Positions 52,475 to 61,397 of a DNA stretch of 64,000 bases are shown here, piece by piece. The notes below the pieces were generated by a model. It did no database searches. It was not told where the DNA came from and was given only the letters and a program-made list of their open reading frames with translations. The translations under genes and the position numbers were made by a program. How positions within the stretch are numbered: the stretch's first letter is position 1; every line of letters starts with the position of its first letter. Location: the NCBI GenBank assembly GCA_965227875.1, contig OZ245783.1, forward strand, positions 4,588,001-4,652,000. The letters run 5' to 3'. This stretch comes from G965227875 sp965227875 (GTDB lineage: Bacteria > Pseudomonadota > Alphaproteobacteria > Rhizobiales > JAJFHC01).

Positions 52475-53335
52475 ATGCCGAACATCAAACCCTGTCTTGT
52501 GGAAACCGAATGGCTGCATTCCCATCTGGAAGCGCCCGATATCGTCATCGTCGATGCGTCATGGCATCTGCCGACGGAAAATCGCGATCCCAAGGCTGAA
52601 TATGACGAGGAGCACATCCCCGGAGCGCTGTTCTTCGACATAGACGACATCAGCGACACCGAATCTCACCTGCCCCACATGCTTCCCTCGCCGGAGAAAT
52701 TCGCGTCGCGCATGCGCAAGCTGGGAATCGGCGATGGTTCCCGGGTCGTGGTCTACGACGCTGCGGGACTGTTCAGCGCCGCGCGCGCCTGGTGGATGCT
52801 GCGCGCCATGGGCCATGACGATGTCGTGGTGCTCAACGGCGGACTGCCCAAGTGGAAGTCCGAGGGCAGGCCTCTCGAGGACGGTCCTCCGCGCGCGCGC
52901 CAGCCCAAGCATTTCACCGCTCGGCTGCAGACAATGATGGTCCGCGACAGGTCCGATGTCCGCAGCGCAAGCGGCACCGGCGCGACCCAGATCGTGGACG
53001 CACGGTCCGAGGCACGCTTTCGCGGCGAAGCACCCGAACCTCGGGAAGGCCTGCGTGCGGGCCACATTCCGGGAAGCCTGAATCTCCCCTACACCCGTCT
53101 GCTGAATGCGGACGGCACGATGCGCCCCGCAGCAGACATCCGCACGGCCTTCACCGAAGCCGGGGTGGACCCGGACCGGCCCGTGATCACCAGTTGCGGA
53201 TCCGGCGTGACGGCCGCCATCCTCTCCCTGGGCCTTGCCATGATCGGCCGGCCCGACACCGGGCTCTATGACGGGTCGTGGACCGACTGGGGGAGCGATC
53301 CCGAACTGCCGATCGAAACCGGCAGCGGATCCTGA
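52475..53335 (+). CDS. sseA: 3-mercaptopyruvate sulfurtransferase
   Basis: A 286-aa two-rhodanese-domain enzyme. The N-terminal domain carries VIVDASWHLP and EHIPGALFFDID; the C-terminal domain carries IVDARSEARFRGEAPEPREG and the active-site Cys241 in CGSGVTAAILSLGLA. The CGSGVTA loop is the SseA type rather than the CRKGVT thiosulfate type. It transfers sulfane sulfur from mercaptopyruvate to thiols, cyanide or tRNA-thiolation partners. GGGAGG precedes the ATG. Confidence 0.93.
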   Translation: MPNIKPCLVETEWLHSHLEAPDIVIVDASWHLPTENRDPKAEYDEEHIPGALFFDIDDISDTESHLPHMLPSPEKFASRMRKLGIGDGSRVVVYDAAGLFSAARAWWMLRAMGHDDVVVLNGGLPKWKSEGRPLEDGPPRARQPKHFTARLQTMMVRDRSDVRSASGTGATQIVDARSEARFRGEAPEPREGLRAGHIPGSLNLPYTRLLNADGTMRPAADIRTAFTEAGVDPDRPVITSCGSGVTAAILSLGLAMIGRPDTGLYDGSWTDWGSDPELPIETGSGS

Positions 53336-53337
53336 CC

Positions 53338-53856
53338 ATGCCGGAACAGATCGACGTAACGATCACCTATCTCGAAATGCGTGCCGACCCGCGTCAGCAC
53401 GCACCGGTTCCGGCCGGCAAGCTGGCCCTCATACATGCCCCCGCCCCGCCGCTGCATTTCTACCGCTACCTGTACGAAACGGTCGGCGGGGACTACATGT
53501 GGATCGACCGGCGGAACCTCGACGACGACAAACTTGCGAAGCTCGTCCAGTCCGACAAGGTCGAGGTCTACGTGCTCTATCTCGACGGTGCCCCGGCGGG
53601 TTTCGCGGAGCTTTCCTTCCGGGATTTTCCGGAGGTCGAGCTCATGTTCCTGGGCCTGATGCCGCACGCGATCGGTCGGGGCCTGGGCCGTTACCTGCTC
53701 TGCCAGGCAATCGATATCGCGTGGGCCCGCGGGCCATCCAGGCTGATCGTGCAGACATGCACCCTGGACCACCCGTCCGCCCTCAATCTCTATCAGAAGT
53801 GCGGTTTCAAGCCGTACGCGCAGTCGAACACGACGATAACGCCACCGGCCAACTGA
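53338..53856 (+). CDS. GNAT-family N-acetyltransferase
   Basis: A 172-aa acetyltransferase. It contains ELSFRDFPEVELMFLGLMPHA, the acetyl-CoA loop IGRGLGRYLLCQAID and the late NLYQKCGFKPYAQSN. The longer frame to 53278 is antisense-like; the ATG at 53338 lies two bases after the sseA stop, so it is coupled to it. The acceptor is unknown; in a cysteine operon an amino acid or small thiol precursor is plausible. Confidence 0.88.
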   Translation: MPEQIDVTITYLEMRADPRQHAPVPAGKLALIHAPAPPLHFYRYLYETVGGDYMWIDRRNLDDDKLAKLVQSDKVEVYVLYLDGAPAGFAELSFRDFPEVELMFLGLMPHAIGRGLGRYLLCQAIDIAWARGPSRLIVQTCTLDHPSALNLYQKCGFKPYAQSNTTITPPAN

Positions 53857-53862
53857 ACCGCA

Positions 53863-53878
53863 AGCGGCGCGCGCCGCT
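53863..53878. repeat. 16-base perfect palindrome between convergent genes
   Basis: AGCGGCGC|GCGCCGCT lies between the two converging stops (53856 and 53878). No T-tract follows on either strand, so termination activity is uncertain; it may still act as a barrier. Confidence 0.4.
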
Positions 53879-54693
53879 CAGTGCAGGATCTGGCTGAGGA
53901 ACAGTTTCGTCCGGTCGCTCTTGGGGTTCGTGAAGAACTCCTCGGGCTCGTTCTGTTCGACGATCTGTCCCTGGTCCATGAAGATGACGCGGTTGGCGAC
54001 AAGCCGTGCGAAGCCCATCTCGTGGGTCACGCAGATCATGGTCATGCCTTCTTCCGCCAGCGTCGTCATGACGTCGAGGACTTCCTTGATCATCTCGGGG
54101 TCGAGTGCAGATGTCGGTTCATCGAACAGCATGATCTTCGGCGCCATGCAGAGCGAGCGGGCGATGGCGACGCGCTGTTGCTGGCCACCAGAGAGCTGCC
54201 CCGGGAACTTGTTCGCCTGCTCCGGGATCTTCACCCTCTCGAGGTAGTGCATGGCGATTTCCTCGGCTTCCCCGCGCGGCATGTCGCGCACGTGGATGGG
54301 CGCCAGCGTGCAGTTCTCCAGGATCGTCAGGTGCGGAAACAGGTTGAAGTGCTGGAACACCATGCCGACTTCCCGCCGGATCTCGTCGATCTTCTTGAGG
54401 TCATCGGTAAGTTCGATGCCATCGACGACGATCTGACCCTTCTGGTGCTCCTCGAGCCGGTTGATGCACCGGATCAGGGTCGACTTGCCGGAACCGGACG
54501 GACCGCAGACGACAATTCTCTCCCCCTTGTAGACGGTGAGGTCGATGTCCTTCAGAACATGGAACTCGCCGTACCACTTGTTCATCTTGGAGATCTGGAT
54601 GGCGACCTCGTCGGAGACCACCATCTTCGAACGGTCTACCGCCGCTTCGACGATCGTGTCCTTGAATGTCTCGCCCGTCGTCTGTTCCGTCAT
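53878..54693 (-). CDS. Second amino-acid ABC transporter ATPase (AapP paralog)
   Basis: A 271-aa ATPase. Walker A is GPSGSGKST, signature LSGGQQQR and Walker B MLFDEPTSALD. It is nearly the same as the AapP at 56635-57420, with a different N-terminal 30 residues. Length and IQISKMNKWYGEFHVLKDI identify the polar amino acid (GlnQ/AapP) family. The start is the ATG at 54693 with GGAGAG; a longer frame to 54741 exists. 101 bases separate it from the upstream paralog gene, so it may have its own promoter. It may serve the same permease or act as a backup. Confidence 0.88.
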   Translation of the reverse strand: MTEQTTGETFKDTIVEAAVDRSKMVVSDEVAIQISKMNKWYGEFHVLKDIDLTVYKGERIVVCGPSGSGKSTLIRCINRLEEHQKGQIVVDGIELTDDLKKIDEIRREVGMVFQHFNLFPHLTILENCTLAPIHVRDMPRGEAEEIAMHYLERVKIPEQANKFPGQLSGGQQQRVAIARSLCMAPKIMLFDEPTSALDPEMIKEVLDVMTTLAEEGMTMICVTHEMGFARLVANRVIFMDQGQIVEQNEPEEFFTNPKSDRTKLFLSQILH

Positions 54694-54794
54694 TCGATAT
54701 CTCTCCTGCTGTCGCTTCTGCTGACAGTCCCCTGCTTCCAAACCGGATCATAGGCCCATTTACCGCTACGGGAAACAGGACACTGACCGCACGC

Positions 54795-55832
54795 TCACCG
54801 TATCGGCGGTGCGTAGTGCAATCCGCCCCTGATCCACAACTCGTTCAGACCGCGCCGCATTCCGATCTCCGATTCGGGACCGAAGGAACGGGCGTACATC
54901 TCGCCGTAGTTTCCGACCGCGGCGATCACGTCCCGCGCCCATGTGTTGCCGACCCCCATGCGGCCGCCGATGCGTCCGTCGGTGCCGAGAAGGCGCCGAA
55001 CGGCCGCGTCGTCGCTGTCCGCCTTCTGCGACACGTTGGAAGACGTGACCCCGAGTTCTTCGGCATTGATCAACGCAAACAGGGTCCAGCGCACCAGCCG
55101 GTGCCATTGCGGATCATCCGCCCGGACGACCGGCCCCATCGGCATTTTTGAAACCACTTCGGGCAGAACGACGTGCTCGTCGCCGTTGGGCGCGTCCGAC
55201 GTCAGGACATGGAGCCTGGACTGGAGCGCGAGATAGGCGTCGCACTCCCCGTTTTCATATGCGGTCCTCGCGGCCGCGTCGTCCGGCTGCTCGACCGGGA
55301 TGAACGTCATGTTGCGGCTGTCGAAAAACCGCACCATGTCACTTTCCGCCGACGACCCCGCGACCGCGCAGATCCGCGTGCCGTTCAGTTGCAGGACGCT
55401 CAGGATCCCGAGCATCTTGCGCACGAGAAAACCGTAACCGTCGAAGAAACTGGTCCCGGCGAAGACAACACCGGTCCGACCCTCGTTCTCCGCGCTCCAG
55501 GAAACCTGTCCCCCGACGAGATCCACGCGCCCCGATGACAGGGCGTTCAAACGGTCCGTCTCGCCCAGCCCGACAAACGAGATCTTCGCAGGATCGGAAA
55601 ACACGGCTGCTGCGACCGCGCGGCAGAAATCGGCATCGAAGCCCGACCACCGGTCGTCGGATCCGGCGACGGAAAATCCCGCCACGCCGTCGGTGAGCCC
55701 GCACGTCACATGGCCACGCGCCCGGATGTTGTCCAGCGTCCCGGCTGCCAGTACCGGCTGGTTGGCGAACCAGAACACGAACGCGACGGCCAGGAGACGA
55801 CCGGCCAGGAACTTTGTACTGCAGGAAAACAT
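54795..55832 (-). CDS. Second amino-acid ABC transporter substrate-binding protein (AapJ paralog)
   Basis: A 345-aa periplasmic protein with a signal peptide of about 29 residues ending VLA|AGTLDNI. The fold follows AapJ: RGHVTCGLTDGVAGFS, GFDADFCRAVAAAVFSD and the ending ELWIRGGLHYAPPIR, the same ending as AapJ here. It has diverged from AapJ at several ligand-region positions (for example EVVSKMPMGPVV versus EIISKEPLGPAT), so it may bind a different amino acid. It is the third-last gene of the aap series and lies 3 bases after the DUF1194 stop. Confidence 0.86.
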   Translation of the reverse strand: MFSCSTKFLAGRLLAVAFVFWFANQPVLAAGTLDNIRARGHVTCGLTDGVAGFSVAGSDDRWSGFDADFCRAVAAAVFSDPAKISFVGLGETDRLNALSSGRVDLVGGQVSWSAENEGRTGVVFAGTSFFDGYGFLVRKMLGILSVLQLNGTRICAVAGSSAESDMVRFFDSRNMTFIPVEQPDDAAARTAYENGECDAYLALQSRLHVLTSDAPNGDEHVVLPEVVSKMPMGPVVRADDPQWHRLVRWTLFALINAEELGVTSSNVSQKADSDDAAVRRLLGTDGRIGGRMGVGNTWARDVIAAVGNYGEMYARSFGPESEIGMRRGLNELWIRGGLHYAPPIR

Positions 55833-55835
55833 TAC

Positions 55836-56633
55836 TCAGCGCCTGAATACATCCTTCGACTCGAAATGGTCGGGGGCCTGCGAAACCGCTACGGAAATCT
55901 CTCGCAGCAGCTTGTTACGGGTACCGGAGATGATGTCCGAATAGCTGTTCACGCTGAGGACGAACGCCCCCGGCCCCCCAATGACCTCCTGGTCGAAATA
56001 CTGGAACAGGTACGGGTTGTCGCTCAGGATGGCGAGGCCGTTGATCGTCACGCCCGACGCGACGACGGCATCGCGGACGTAATTCGGCTGTATCCCCGAA
56101 TTGTTTATCCCGTCACCCGACACGTCGATCGACTTGCGGCGCCCGTCGAACCGGTTGCGCCTGATGAGCCGTTCCCCGTACTGGATCACGCTGCCGATGC
56201 CGGTGCTGTCGGCATACTCGCGGGCACCGCGCGTGGCGATCATGCCGGCGAAGGCATGGGAACTGCGTTCGTCGTGAATTCTCGTCCACGGCACCACCTG
56301 GCGCTGCTGGGAAGCCGAACTCCAGTGGACGACCGTGACCGCGATACCGGTGGGACCCGTCGAACGTATGGCGGAAATGATGGCGGGGTCGAGAAACGCC
56401 AGCCGGACCCCTTCCATCTGCAGGCGGTACTCCGAGGAGTCGACGCTCGCCGACGTATCGATCGCGAGAACGAGCTCGAGATCCACGCTTTCGTTCTGGG
56501 ACAGATCGATCCGGTTCGCCCCCGACGCGGCCAGGCGTTGCGTCGATCCGGACAGTAAAACCGCGCCGGCAAGCATCATGACAGCACCTAGTGCGGACAG
56601 GGTGCGCCCCCGGGCCGTGAGCCGGTCGTGCAT
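55836..56633 (-). CDS. vWA-type DUF1194 protein
   Basis: A 265-aa protein with an N-terminal hydrophobic signal (LSALGAVMMLAGAVLLSGS, probably cleaved) and a von Willebrand A domain. The metal-ion site is VLAIDTSASVDSSEY, and the later VVHWSSAS, RKSIDVSGDGINN supply the other MIDAS segments. DUF1194 proteins are secreted and mediate unknown protein contacts. Its position, one base after aapP and three bases before the second binding protein, makes it part of the transporter operon, which is odd for this family. Confidence 0.85.
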   Translation of the reverse strand: MHDRLTARGRTLSALGAVMMLAGAVLLSGSTQRLAASGANRIDLSQNESVDLELVLAIDTSASVDSSEYRLQMEGVRLAFLDPAIISAIRSTGPTGIAVTVVHWSSASQQRQVVPWTRIHDERSSHAFAGMIATRGAREYADSTGIGSVIQYGERLIRRNRFDGRRKSIDVSGDGINNSGIQPNYVRDAVVASGVTINGLAILSDNPYLFQYFDQEVIGGPGAFVLSVNSYSDIISGTRNKLLREISVAVSQAPDHFESKDVFRR

Positions 56634-56634
56634 G

Positions 56635-57420
56635 TCAGAGGATCTGACTCAGGAACAGTTTCGAGCGTTCATGCTGGGGCGAGTCGAAGAACGCATCGGG
56701 CGAGTTCTCCTCGATGATCTCGCCCCCATCCATGAAGATCACGCGGTCCGCAACGGTACGCGCGAAACCCATTTCATGGGTGACGCAGATCATCGTCATT
56801 CCGCTTTCCGCGAGTTCGACCATCACCTCGAGAACTTCCTTGATCATCTCCGGATCGAGAGCCGAGGTGGGTTCGTCGAAGAGCATGATCTTCGGATCCA
56901 TGCACAGAGACCGTGCGATCGCGACGCGCTGCTGCTGCCCGCCGGAAAGTTGCCCCGGGAACTTGGCCGCCTGTTCGGGAATCCGCACCCTTTCCAGGAA
57001 GTGCATCGCCCGTTCCTCGGCTTCCCTCTTGGGCATCTGGAGGACCCAGATCGGACCGTAGGTGCAATTGTCGAGGATCGACATGTGCGGAAACAGGTTG
57101 AAGTGCTGGAACACCATCCCCACTTCGCGCCGCACATCCTCGATTTTCTTCGCGTTACCGGTCAGCGTGATGCCGTCGACGATCACATCGCCCTGCTGGT
57201 GCTCCTCAAGCCTGTTGATGCAGCGGATCATCGTGGACTTGCCGGAGCCCGAAGGTCCGCACACCACGATCCTTTCCTTGGGCTGCACGTTAAGGTGAAT
57301 GTTCTTCAGGACATGAAAGTCACCATACCACTTGTGCATGCCGATGATCTTGATGATCGGCTCGCCAGCTTCGACGGCACTGTGAACGTGCATTTTGCCC
57401 GTGTTTTCAGCAAGAAACAT
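56635..57420 (-). CDS. aapP: General L-amino acid ABC transporter ATPase
   Basis: A 261-aa ATPase powering the AapQM permease. Walker A GPSGSGKST, Q-loop FQHFNLFPHM, signature LSGGQQQR, Walker B MLFDEPTSALD and H-loop CVTHEMGFA are intact. GGAGG lies before the ATG. It follows aapM by 27 bases and is one base before DUF1194. The order aapJ-aapQ-aapM-aapP is the standard rhizobial one. Confidence 0.94.
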   Translation of the reverse strand: MFLAENTGKMHVHSAVEAGEPIIKIIGMHKWYGDFHVLKNIHLNVQPKERIVVCGPSGSGKSTMIRCINRLEEHQQGDVIVDGITLTGNAKKIEDVRREVGMVFQHFNLFPHMSILDNCTYGPIWVLQMPKREAEERAMHFLERVRIPEQAAKFPGQLSGGQQQRVAIARSLCMDPKIMLFDEPTSALDPEMIKEVLEVMVELAESGMTMICVTHEMGFARTVADRVIFMDGGEIIEENSPDAFFDSPQHERSKLFLSQIL

Positions 57421-57447
57421 TTCGATACCAATCCTCCGTCCTTGCCG

Positions 57448-58563
57448 TTACGACCGATGCCCGGTTTCGAGCTTCCGCTCCAGGTAGAGCGAATATCTCG
57501 ACATGCCGAAGCAGAAGATGAAGAAGAAGAGCGCCACCGAGATGTAGATCTCGTTGGAAAGCCCGTTCCACTGGGCGTCCGCGAGGGACGACCTGCCAAT
57601 CCCGAGGATATCCAGCAGACCGATCACGATCACCAGGGTCGTGTCCTTGAACAGACCGATGAAGGTGTTGACGATGCCGGGTATCGAGATCTTGAGCGCC
57701 TGGGGCAGAACGATCAGACGCATGGATTGCCAGTATTTCAGGCCCATGGCGTCCGCCGCCTCGTACTGTCCCTTGGGTATGGCCTGGAGCCCCCCGCGAA
57801 TGACCTCGGCGATATAGGCGGCCGAAAACAGGATCACCATGATCAGCACGCGCAGCAGGAGATCGAATTCGGTCCCCGGCGGCAGGAAGTAACTCAGCAT
57901 GGTCGAGGCCACGAACAGGATCGTGATCAGCGGAACGCCGCGTATGAACTCGATGAAGGCTACCGACAAAGTCCGCACGACCGGCATGTCCGACTGTCGG
58001 CCGAGTGCGAGCAGGATCCCGAGCGGCAGTGAAAGGGCAATGCCCGTCACACCCACCACGACGTTGAGAAGCATGCCGCCGAACTTGTCGGTGCCGACAG
58101 GTTCGAGGCCCAGCCCGCCGAGCAGAAGCCAGTAGGCAATGACCGGATAGACCATTGCGAAGAAAAGGCCCTGCTTCCGGAAAGGCACCTTGTCGAAAAG
58201 CAGCGGAACGAGCGCCGCCACCAGCAGGATGAATGCCAGGATGGGCCGCCATCTTTCCTCGACGGGGTAGAAGCCGAAGACGAAGAGTTCGAAACGGTCC
58301 CCGATAAAGGCCCAGCATGCGCCGCTGCCAAGTTCGCGGCACTCGGTGCGGCTGTTGGCAACGAAAACCGCGTCTCCGAACGCCCATTCGTAAAGCGGCG
58401 GGATCATCCACCACAGCAGGAAGACTGAAAACAGTGTCAGTGCCGTGTTGACCCAACCGGAGAACAGGTTCTTCTTCAACCAGTAGACCGGGCCCGACGT
58501 GAGCATCGGCGCCGGCAGGTCGGGATGTGTGCCCGGTGCGTAGGATTGTGTCGTGTCAGTCAT
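57448..58563 (-). CDS. aapM: General L-amino acid ABC permease AapM
   Basis: A 371-aa inner-membrane permease. It has two N-terminal helices (for example AFILLVAALVPLLFDKVPF), a large periplasmic loop and the polar amino acid permease module. The EAA loop segment is YIAEVIRGGLQAIPKGQYEAADAMGL. AGGAGG precedes the start, 9 bases after aapQ. Pairs with AapQ to form the transmembrane path. Confidence 0.93.
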   Translation of the reverse strand: MTDTTQSYAPGTHPDLPAPMLTSGPVYWLKKNLFSGWVNTALTLFSVFLLWWMIPPLYEWAFGDAVFVANSRTECRELGSGACWAFIGDRFELFVFGFYPVEERWRPILAFILLVAALVPLLFDKVPFRKQGLFFAMVYPVIAYWLLLGGLGLEPVGTDKFGGMLLNVVVGVTGIALSLPLGILLALGRQSDMPVVRTLSVAFIEFIRGVPLITILFVASTMLSYFLPPGTEFDLLLRVLIMVILFSAAYIAEVIRGGLQAIPKGQYEAADAMGLKYWQSMRLIVLPQALKISIPGIVNTFIGLFKDTTLVIVIGLLDILGIGRSSLADAQWNGLSNEIYISVALFFFIFCFGMSRYSLYLERKLETGHRS

Positions 58564-58572
58564 GATCCCCTC

Positions 58573-59811
58573 CTACCGCTCGACCAGCGCGATGCGCCTG
58601 TTGAAGAAGTTCATGACGGCCGAAATGATCAGCGAGAACAGCAGGTAAAGCAGGAGAACGATGATCATCGTCTCCATCTCCTTGCCTGTCTGCATGAGCG
58701 AGATGCCGCCGATCGTGGCCACGATGTCCATGTACCCGATCGCGATTGCGAGCGACGAGTTCTTGGTCAGGTTCAGATACTGGCTGGTCAGCGGCGGAAC
58801 GATCACCCGCAGCGCCTGGGGAATGACGACCCGGCTGAGTGTCAGCCCGCGAGACGCGCCCAGCGCGTAGGATGCTTCCCACTGCCCGTGCTTGACCGCC
58901 AGGATGCCGGCCCGGACGATTTCGGCAATGAAGGCCGACGTGTAGATCGACAGTGCGAGCCACAGCGCCAGGAATTCCGGGCGCACCGACATGCCGCCCT
59001 CTATGCGGAACTTGCCTGCGGCAGGCATCGCCCAGTCAAGCGGCCCGCCCGTGACGATATAGGCGATGATCGGCGCACCGACGATCGCGCCGAGGCTCAC
59101 CAGGAATACCGGCGACGCCTTGCCGGTCTCGTCCTGGATCTTCTTGGCCCGGCGCTTGTACCACCAAGAAAAGCCGATCGCACCGAAGAACGCGATGACG
59201 ACCACCCAGAACAACGGTTGGGCTATGGGCGCGGGCAGCGTCAGGCCACGATTGGTGAGAAAGATCATGTCACCGATGTTCGCCCAGTCCGGAATGTCTC
59301 TCGGATGCGGCAGGGAATGAACGACAATGCCGTGCAGCAGCAGGATATGCAGCAGCACAGGGACATTTCGGATGAACTCGATGATGCAATAGACGATGCG
59401 GTTGATCAGCCAGTTGGGCGAGAGCCGCAGAACCCCCATGATGAAGCCGAGTATCGTGGCCAGAATGATCCCGCAGACCGCCACCAGCAGCGTGTTGAGA
59501 ATGCCGACGAACATCGCGTCCAGATGCATGCTCTGCGACGTGTAGTGGATCAGCGTCTGGTTGATGTCGTACCCGGCGGGCTCGAAGAGGAACGAGAAGC
59601 TGAAGGTCTTCCCGAGCCGTGCGAGGTTCGCCACCGCGTTGGTGATGATGTAGGCAACGAATGCGAAGAGCAGCGCAATCGTCAGGATCTGCATGATGAC
59701 CGATCGGGTCTTCTTGTCGTACCACAATCGCATCAGAGGATTGCGGTCCGGCGAACCTTGGCCGGGATCGCGTCCTTGCTGGAGTTCTGTTGTCGTCACG
59801 GTATCCCTCAT
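58573..59811 (-). CDS. aapQ: General L-amino acid ABC permease AapQ
   Basis: A 412-aa permease with a cytoplasmic N-terminal 35 residues and the helical HisM/GlnP-like domain. The EAA-like loop is FIAEIVRAGILAVKHGQWEASYALGASRGL. Longer than AapM because of an added loop near residues 190-220. It follows the aapJ terminator/attenuator by 96 bases and leads aapQMP. Confidence 0.93.
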   Translation of the reverse strand: MRDTVTTTELQQGRDPGQGSPDRNPLMRLWYDKKTRSVIMQILTIALLFAFVAYIITNAVANLARLGKTFSFSFLFEPAGYDINQTLIHYTSQSMHLDAMFVGILNTLLVAVCGIILATILGFIMGVLRLSPNWLINRIVYCIIEFIRNVPVLLHILLLHGIVVHSLPHPRDIPDWANIGDMIFLTNRGLTLPAPIAQPLFWVVVIAFFGAIGFSWWYKRRAKKIQDETGKASPVFLVSLGAIVGAPIIAYIVTGGPLDWAMPAAGKFRIEGGMSVRPEFLALWLALSIYTSAFIAEIVRAGILAVKHGQWEASYALGASRGLTLSRVVIPQALRVIVPPLTSQYLNLTKNSSLAIAIGYMDIVATIGGISLMQTGKEMETMIIVLLLYLLFSLIISAVMNFFNRRIALVER

Positions 59812-59906
59812 CCCCCTCGTGCCGCCATGCCGCGTCGCAGGATGCGGTCCGGCCCTGCCGGCCCGTCCGATCCGTGTTTGTTTTTGTTGACGTGCCTGGC
59901 GGCAGA

Positions 59907-59947
59907 AACAAAAAGGCCGCGCCGGTTCGTTGGATACCGGCGCGGCC
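59907..59947 (-). terminator. Terminator/attenuator between aapJ and aapQ
   Basis: GGCCGCGCCGG (59915-59925) and CCGGCGCGGCC (59937-59947) form a perfect 11-bp stem with an 11-base loop. On the minus strand the stem is followed by a T-rich run (plus-strand AAACAAAAA, 59906-59914). It sits in the 173-base gap after aapJ. A partial terminator here would let the binding protein be made in excess over the permease, as seen for other ABC importers. Confidence 0.8.
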
Positions 59948-59984
59948 CTGTCTTATCGTCTACGGAACAACTCGATTTCGCTGA

Positions 59985-61001
59985 TTAGCGAATCGGCGGT
60001 GCGTAAAGCAGTCCACCCTTGCTCCACAGTTCGTTCAGACCGCGCTCAAGACCGATCGGGGTCTTGGGTCCGATGTTGCGGTCGAAGATCTCGCCGTAGT
60101 TGCCAACGGCCTTGATGACCTTGTGAGCCCAGTCCTTGTCGAGGCCGAGCATCGCACCGAGGTCGCCCTCGGAACCGAGCATGCGGTTGATTTCGGGGTT
60201 GTTCGTGCCCTTGGCCATTTCGTCGACATTGGCCTGCGTCACACCGAGTTCTTCGGCAACGATCGTGGCATTGAGAACCCAGCGAACGACATCGCCCCAG
60301 TGATCGTCACCGTGGCGCGTAGCCGGGCCAAGCGGTTCCTTGGAAATGATTTCCGGGAGAACCACGTGATCGTCGGGCTTCTCGAAGGTCGCACGCGTCG
60401 CGGCAAGACCGGAGGCGTCCGTCGTGTAGACGTCGCAACGGCCGGCCAGATAGTTGGTGCGTGCTTCGTCGTTGGTTTCGATCGGAACGGCTTCGTACTT
60501 GATGTTGTTGGTACGGAAGAAGTCCGCGAGGTTGAGTTCGGTGGTCGTGCCGGTCTGGATGCAGACCGAAGCGCCGTCGAGTTCCTTCGCGCTCTTCACG
60601 CCGAGAGCCTTCGGCACCATGAAGCCCTGACCGTCATAGTAGTTGACGCCCTGGAAAGAGAGCTTCACGTCGACGTCGCGGACGTAGGTCCACGTCGTAT
60701 TCCGCCAGAGCACGTCACCTTCCTTGGAGTTGAGGATCGTGAAGCGCGTCTTGCCGGTGGACGGCACGAACTTGACCTTGCTGGCATCGCCGAGAACGGC
60801 AGCGGCGGTTGCACGGCAGAAGTCGGCGTCGAAGCCCTTCCACTCGCCGGCGGAGTCCGTGTAGGCAAACCCGACCAGACCGGTCGAAACGACGCATTTC
60901 AGCTCACCGGCCTTCTTGACGTCGTCCATGGTGTCAGCCTGTGCGGATACCGCTGCAAGCAGGGATACGGCCGCTGTGGCACCAAGCAAAAGATGTTTCA
61001 T
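59985..61001 (-). CDS. aapJ: General L-amino acid-binding periplasmic protein
   Basis: A 338-aa binding protein with a signal peptide (LLLGATAAVSLLAAVSAQA, cut near residue 22). Hallmarks are ELKCVVSTGLVGFAYTD, FDADFCRATAAAVLGD and ELWSKGGLLYAPPIR. It captures a wide range of L-amino acids for AapQMP. RBS GGGAG before the ATG. It opens the aap operon; TTGACA copies upstream may be promoter elements. Confidence 0.95.
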   Translation of the reverse strand: MKHLLLGATAAVSLLAAVSAQADTMDDVKKAGELKCVVSTGLVGFAYTDSAGEWKGFDADFCRATAAAVLGDASKVKFVPSTGKTRFTILNSKEGDVLWRNTTWTYVRDVDVKLSFQGVNYYDGQGFMVPKALGVKSAKELDGASVCIQTGTTTELNLADFFRTNNIKYEAVPIETNDEARTNYLAGRCDVYTTDASGLAATRATFEKPDDHVVLPEIISKEPLGPATRHGDDHWGDVVRWVLNATIVAEELGVTQANVDEMAKGTNNPEINRMLGSEGDLGAMLGLDKDWAHKVIKAVGNYGEIFDRNIGPKTPIGLERGLNELWSKGGLLYAPPIR

Positions 61002-61397
61002 AAATTATTCTCCCTCACAGAATGAAACCCGTTTCCGGGGTAATGAATCCGGCGCGCATTTCGTTCGACCGAACCCGATTGAGCGCTATCGTGCCGGAAG
61101 GCGGACGAATGTCAACCCTCATGACAGGGCGATGTCAACGGCAAAATTCAGCTTTCATTAATGTTTACCCTTGGGAAATCTACAATATCTTGTGGCCGGG
61201 CCGTTCCCGAACTCACCATCACGCATCACCCGTATTACCTGCAAAAACCGCGGAGGACCGCGCCCCGCGATCGGCGTCACCGGGGTTTTTCGCCGAGATT
61301 TCGATTTGCCAGACCGTCTAGAGGCTTTAAGTAGACGGATGTCGCGATTGCCCCGGTCGCGGCGATCCCTCAGACCAACTCCAGTTTCAGGCCAAGC
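61002..61397. other. Divergent intergenic region between aapJ and metC
   Basis: 396 bases without a gene. On the minus strand TTGACA occurs twice (complement of 61110-61115 and 61133-61138), in front of the aapJ start; neither has a clearly spaced -10, although a weak GATAGC lies near 61086-61091. On the plus side there is a candidate promoter and inverted repeat for metC (61306-61338). No riboswitch is recognised. Confidence 0.5.
61306..61338 (+). promoter_or_regulatory. Candidate promoter and operator of metC
   Basis: TTGCCA (61306-61311) and TAAGTA (61328-61333) are 16 bases apart. An inverted repeat CCGTCTA (61314-61320) with TAGACGG (61332-61338) covers the spacer and -10, as a repressor operator would. 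About 60 bases upstream of the start codon. Confidence 0.4.

Noticed and set aside
58525..59988. A 487-aa open frame antisense to aapM/aapQ
   Set aside because: Shadow of aapQ; no domain.
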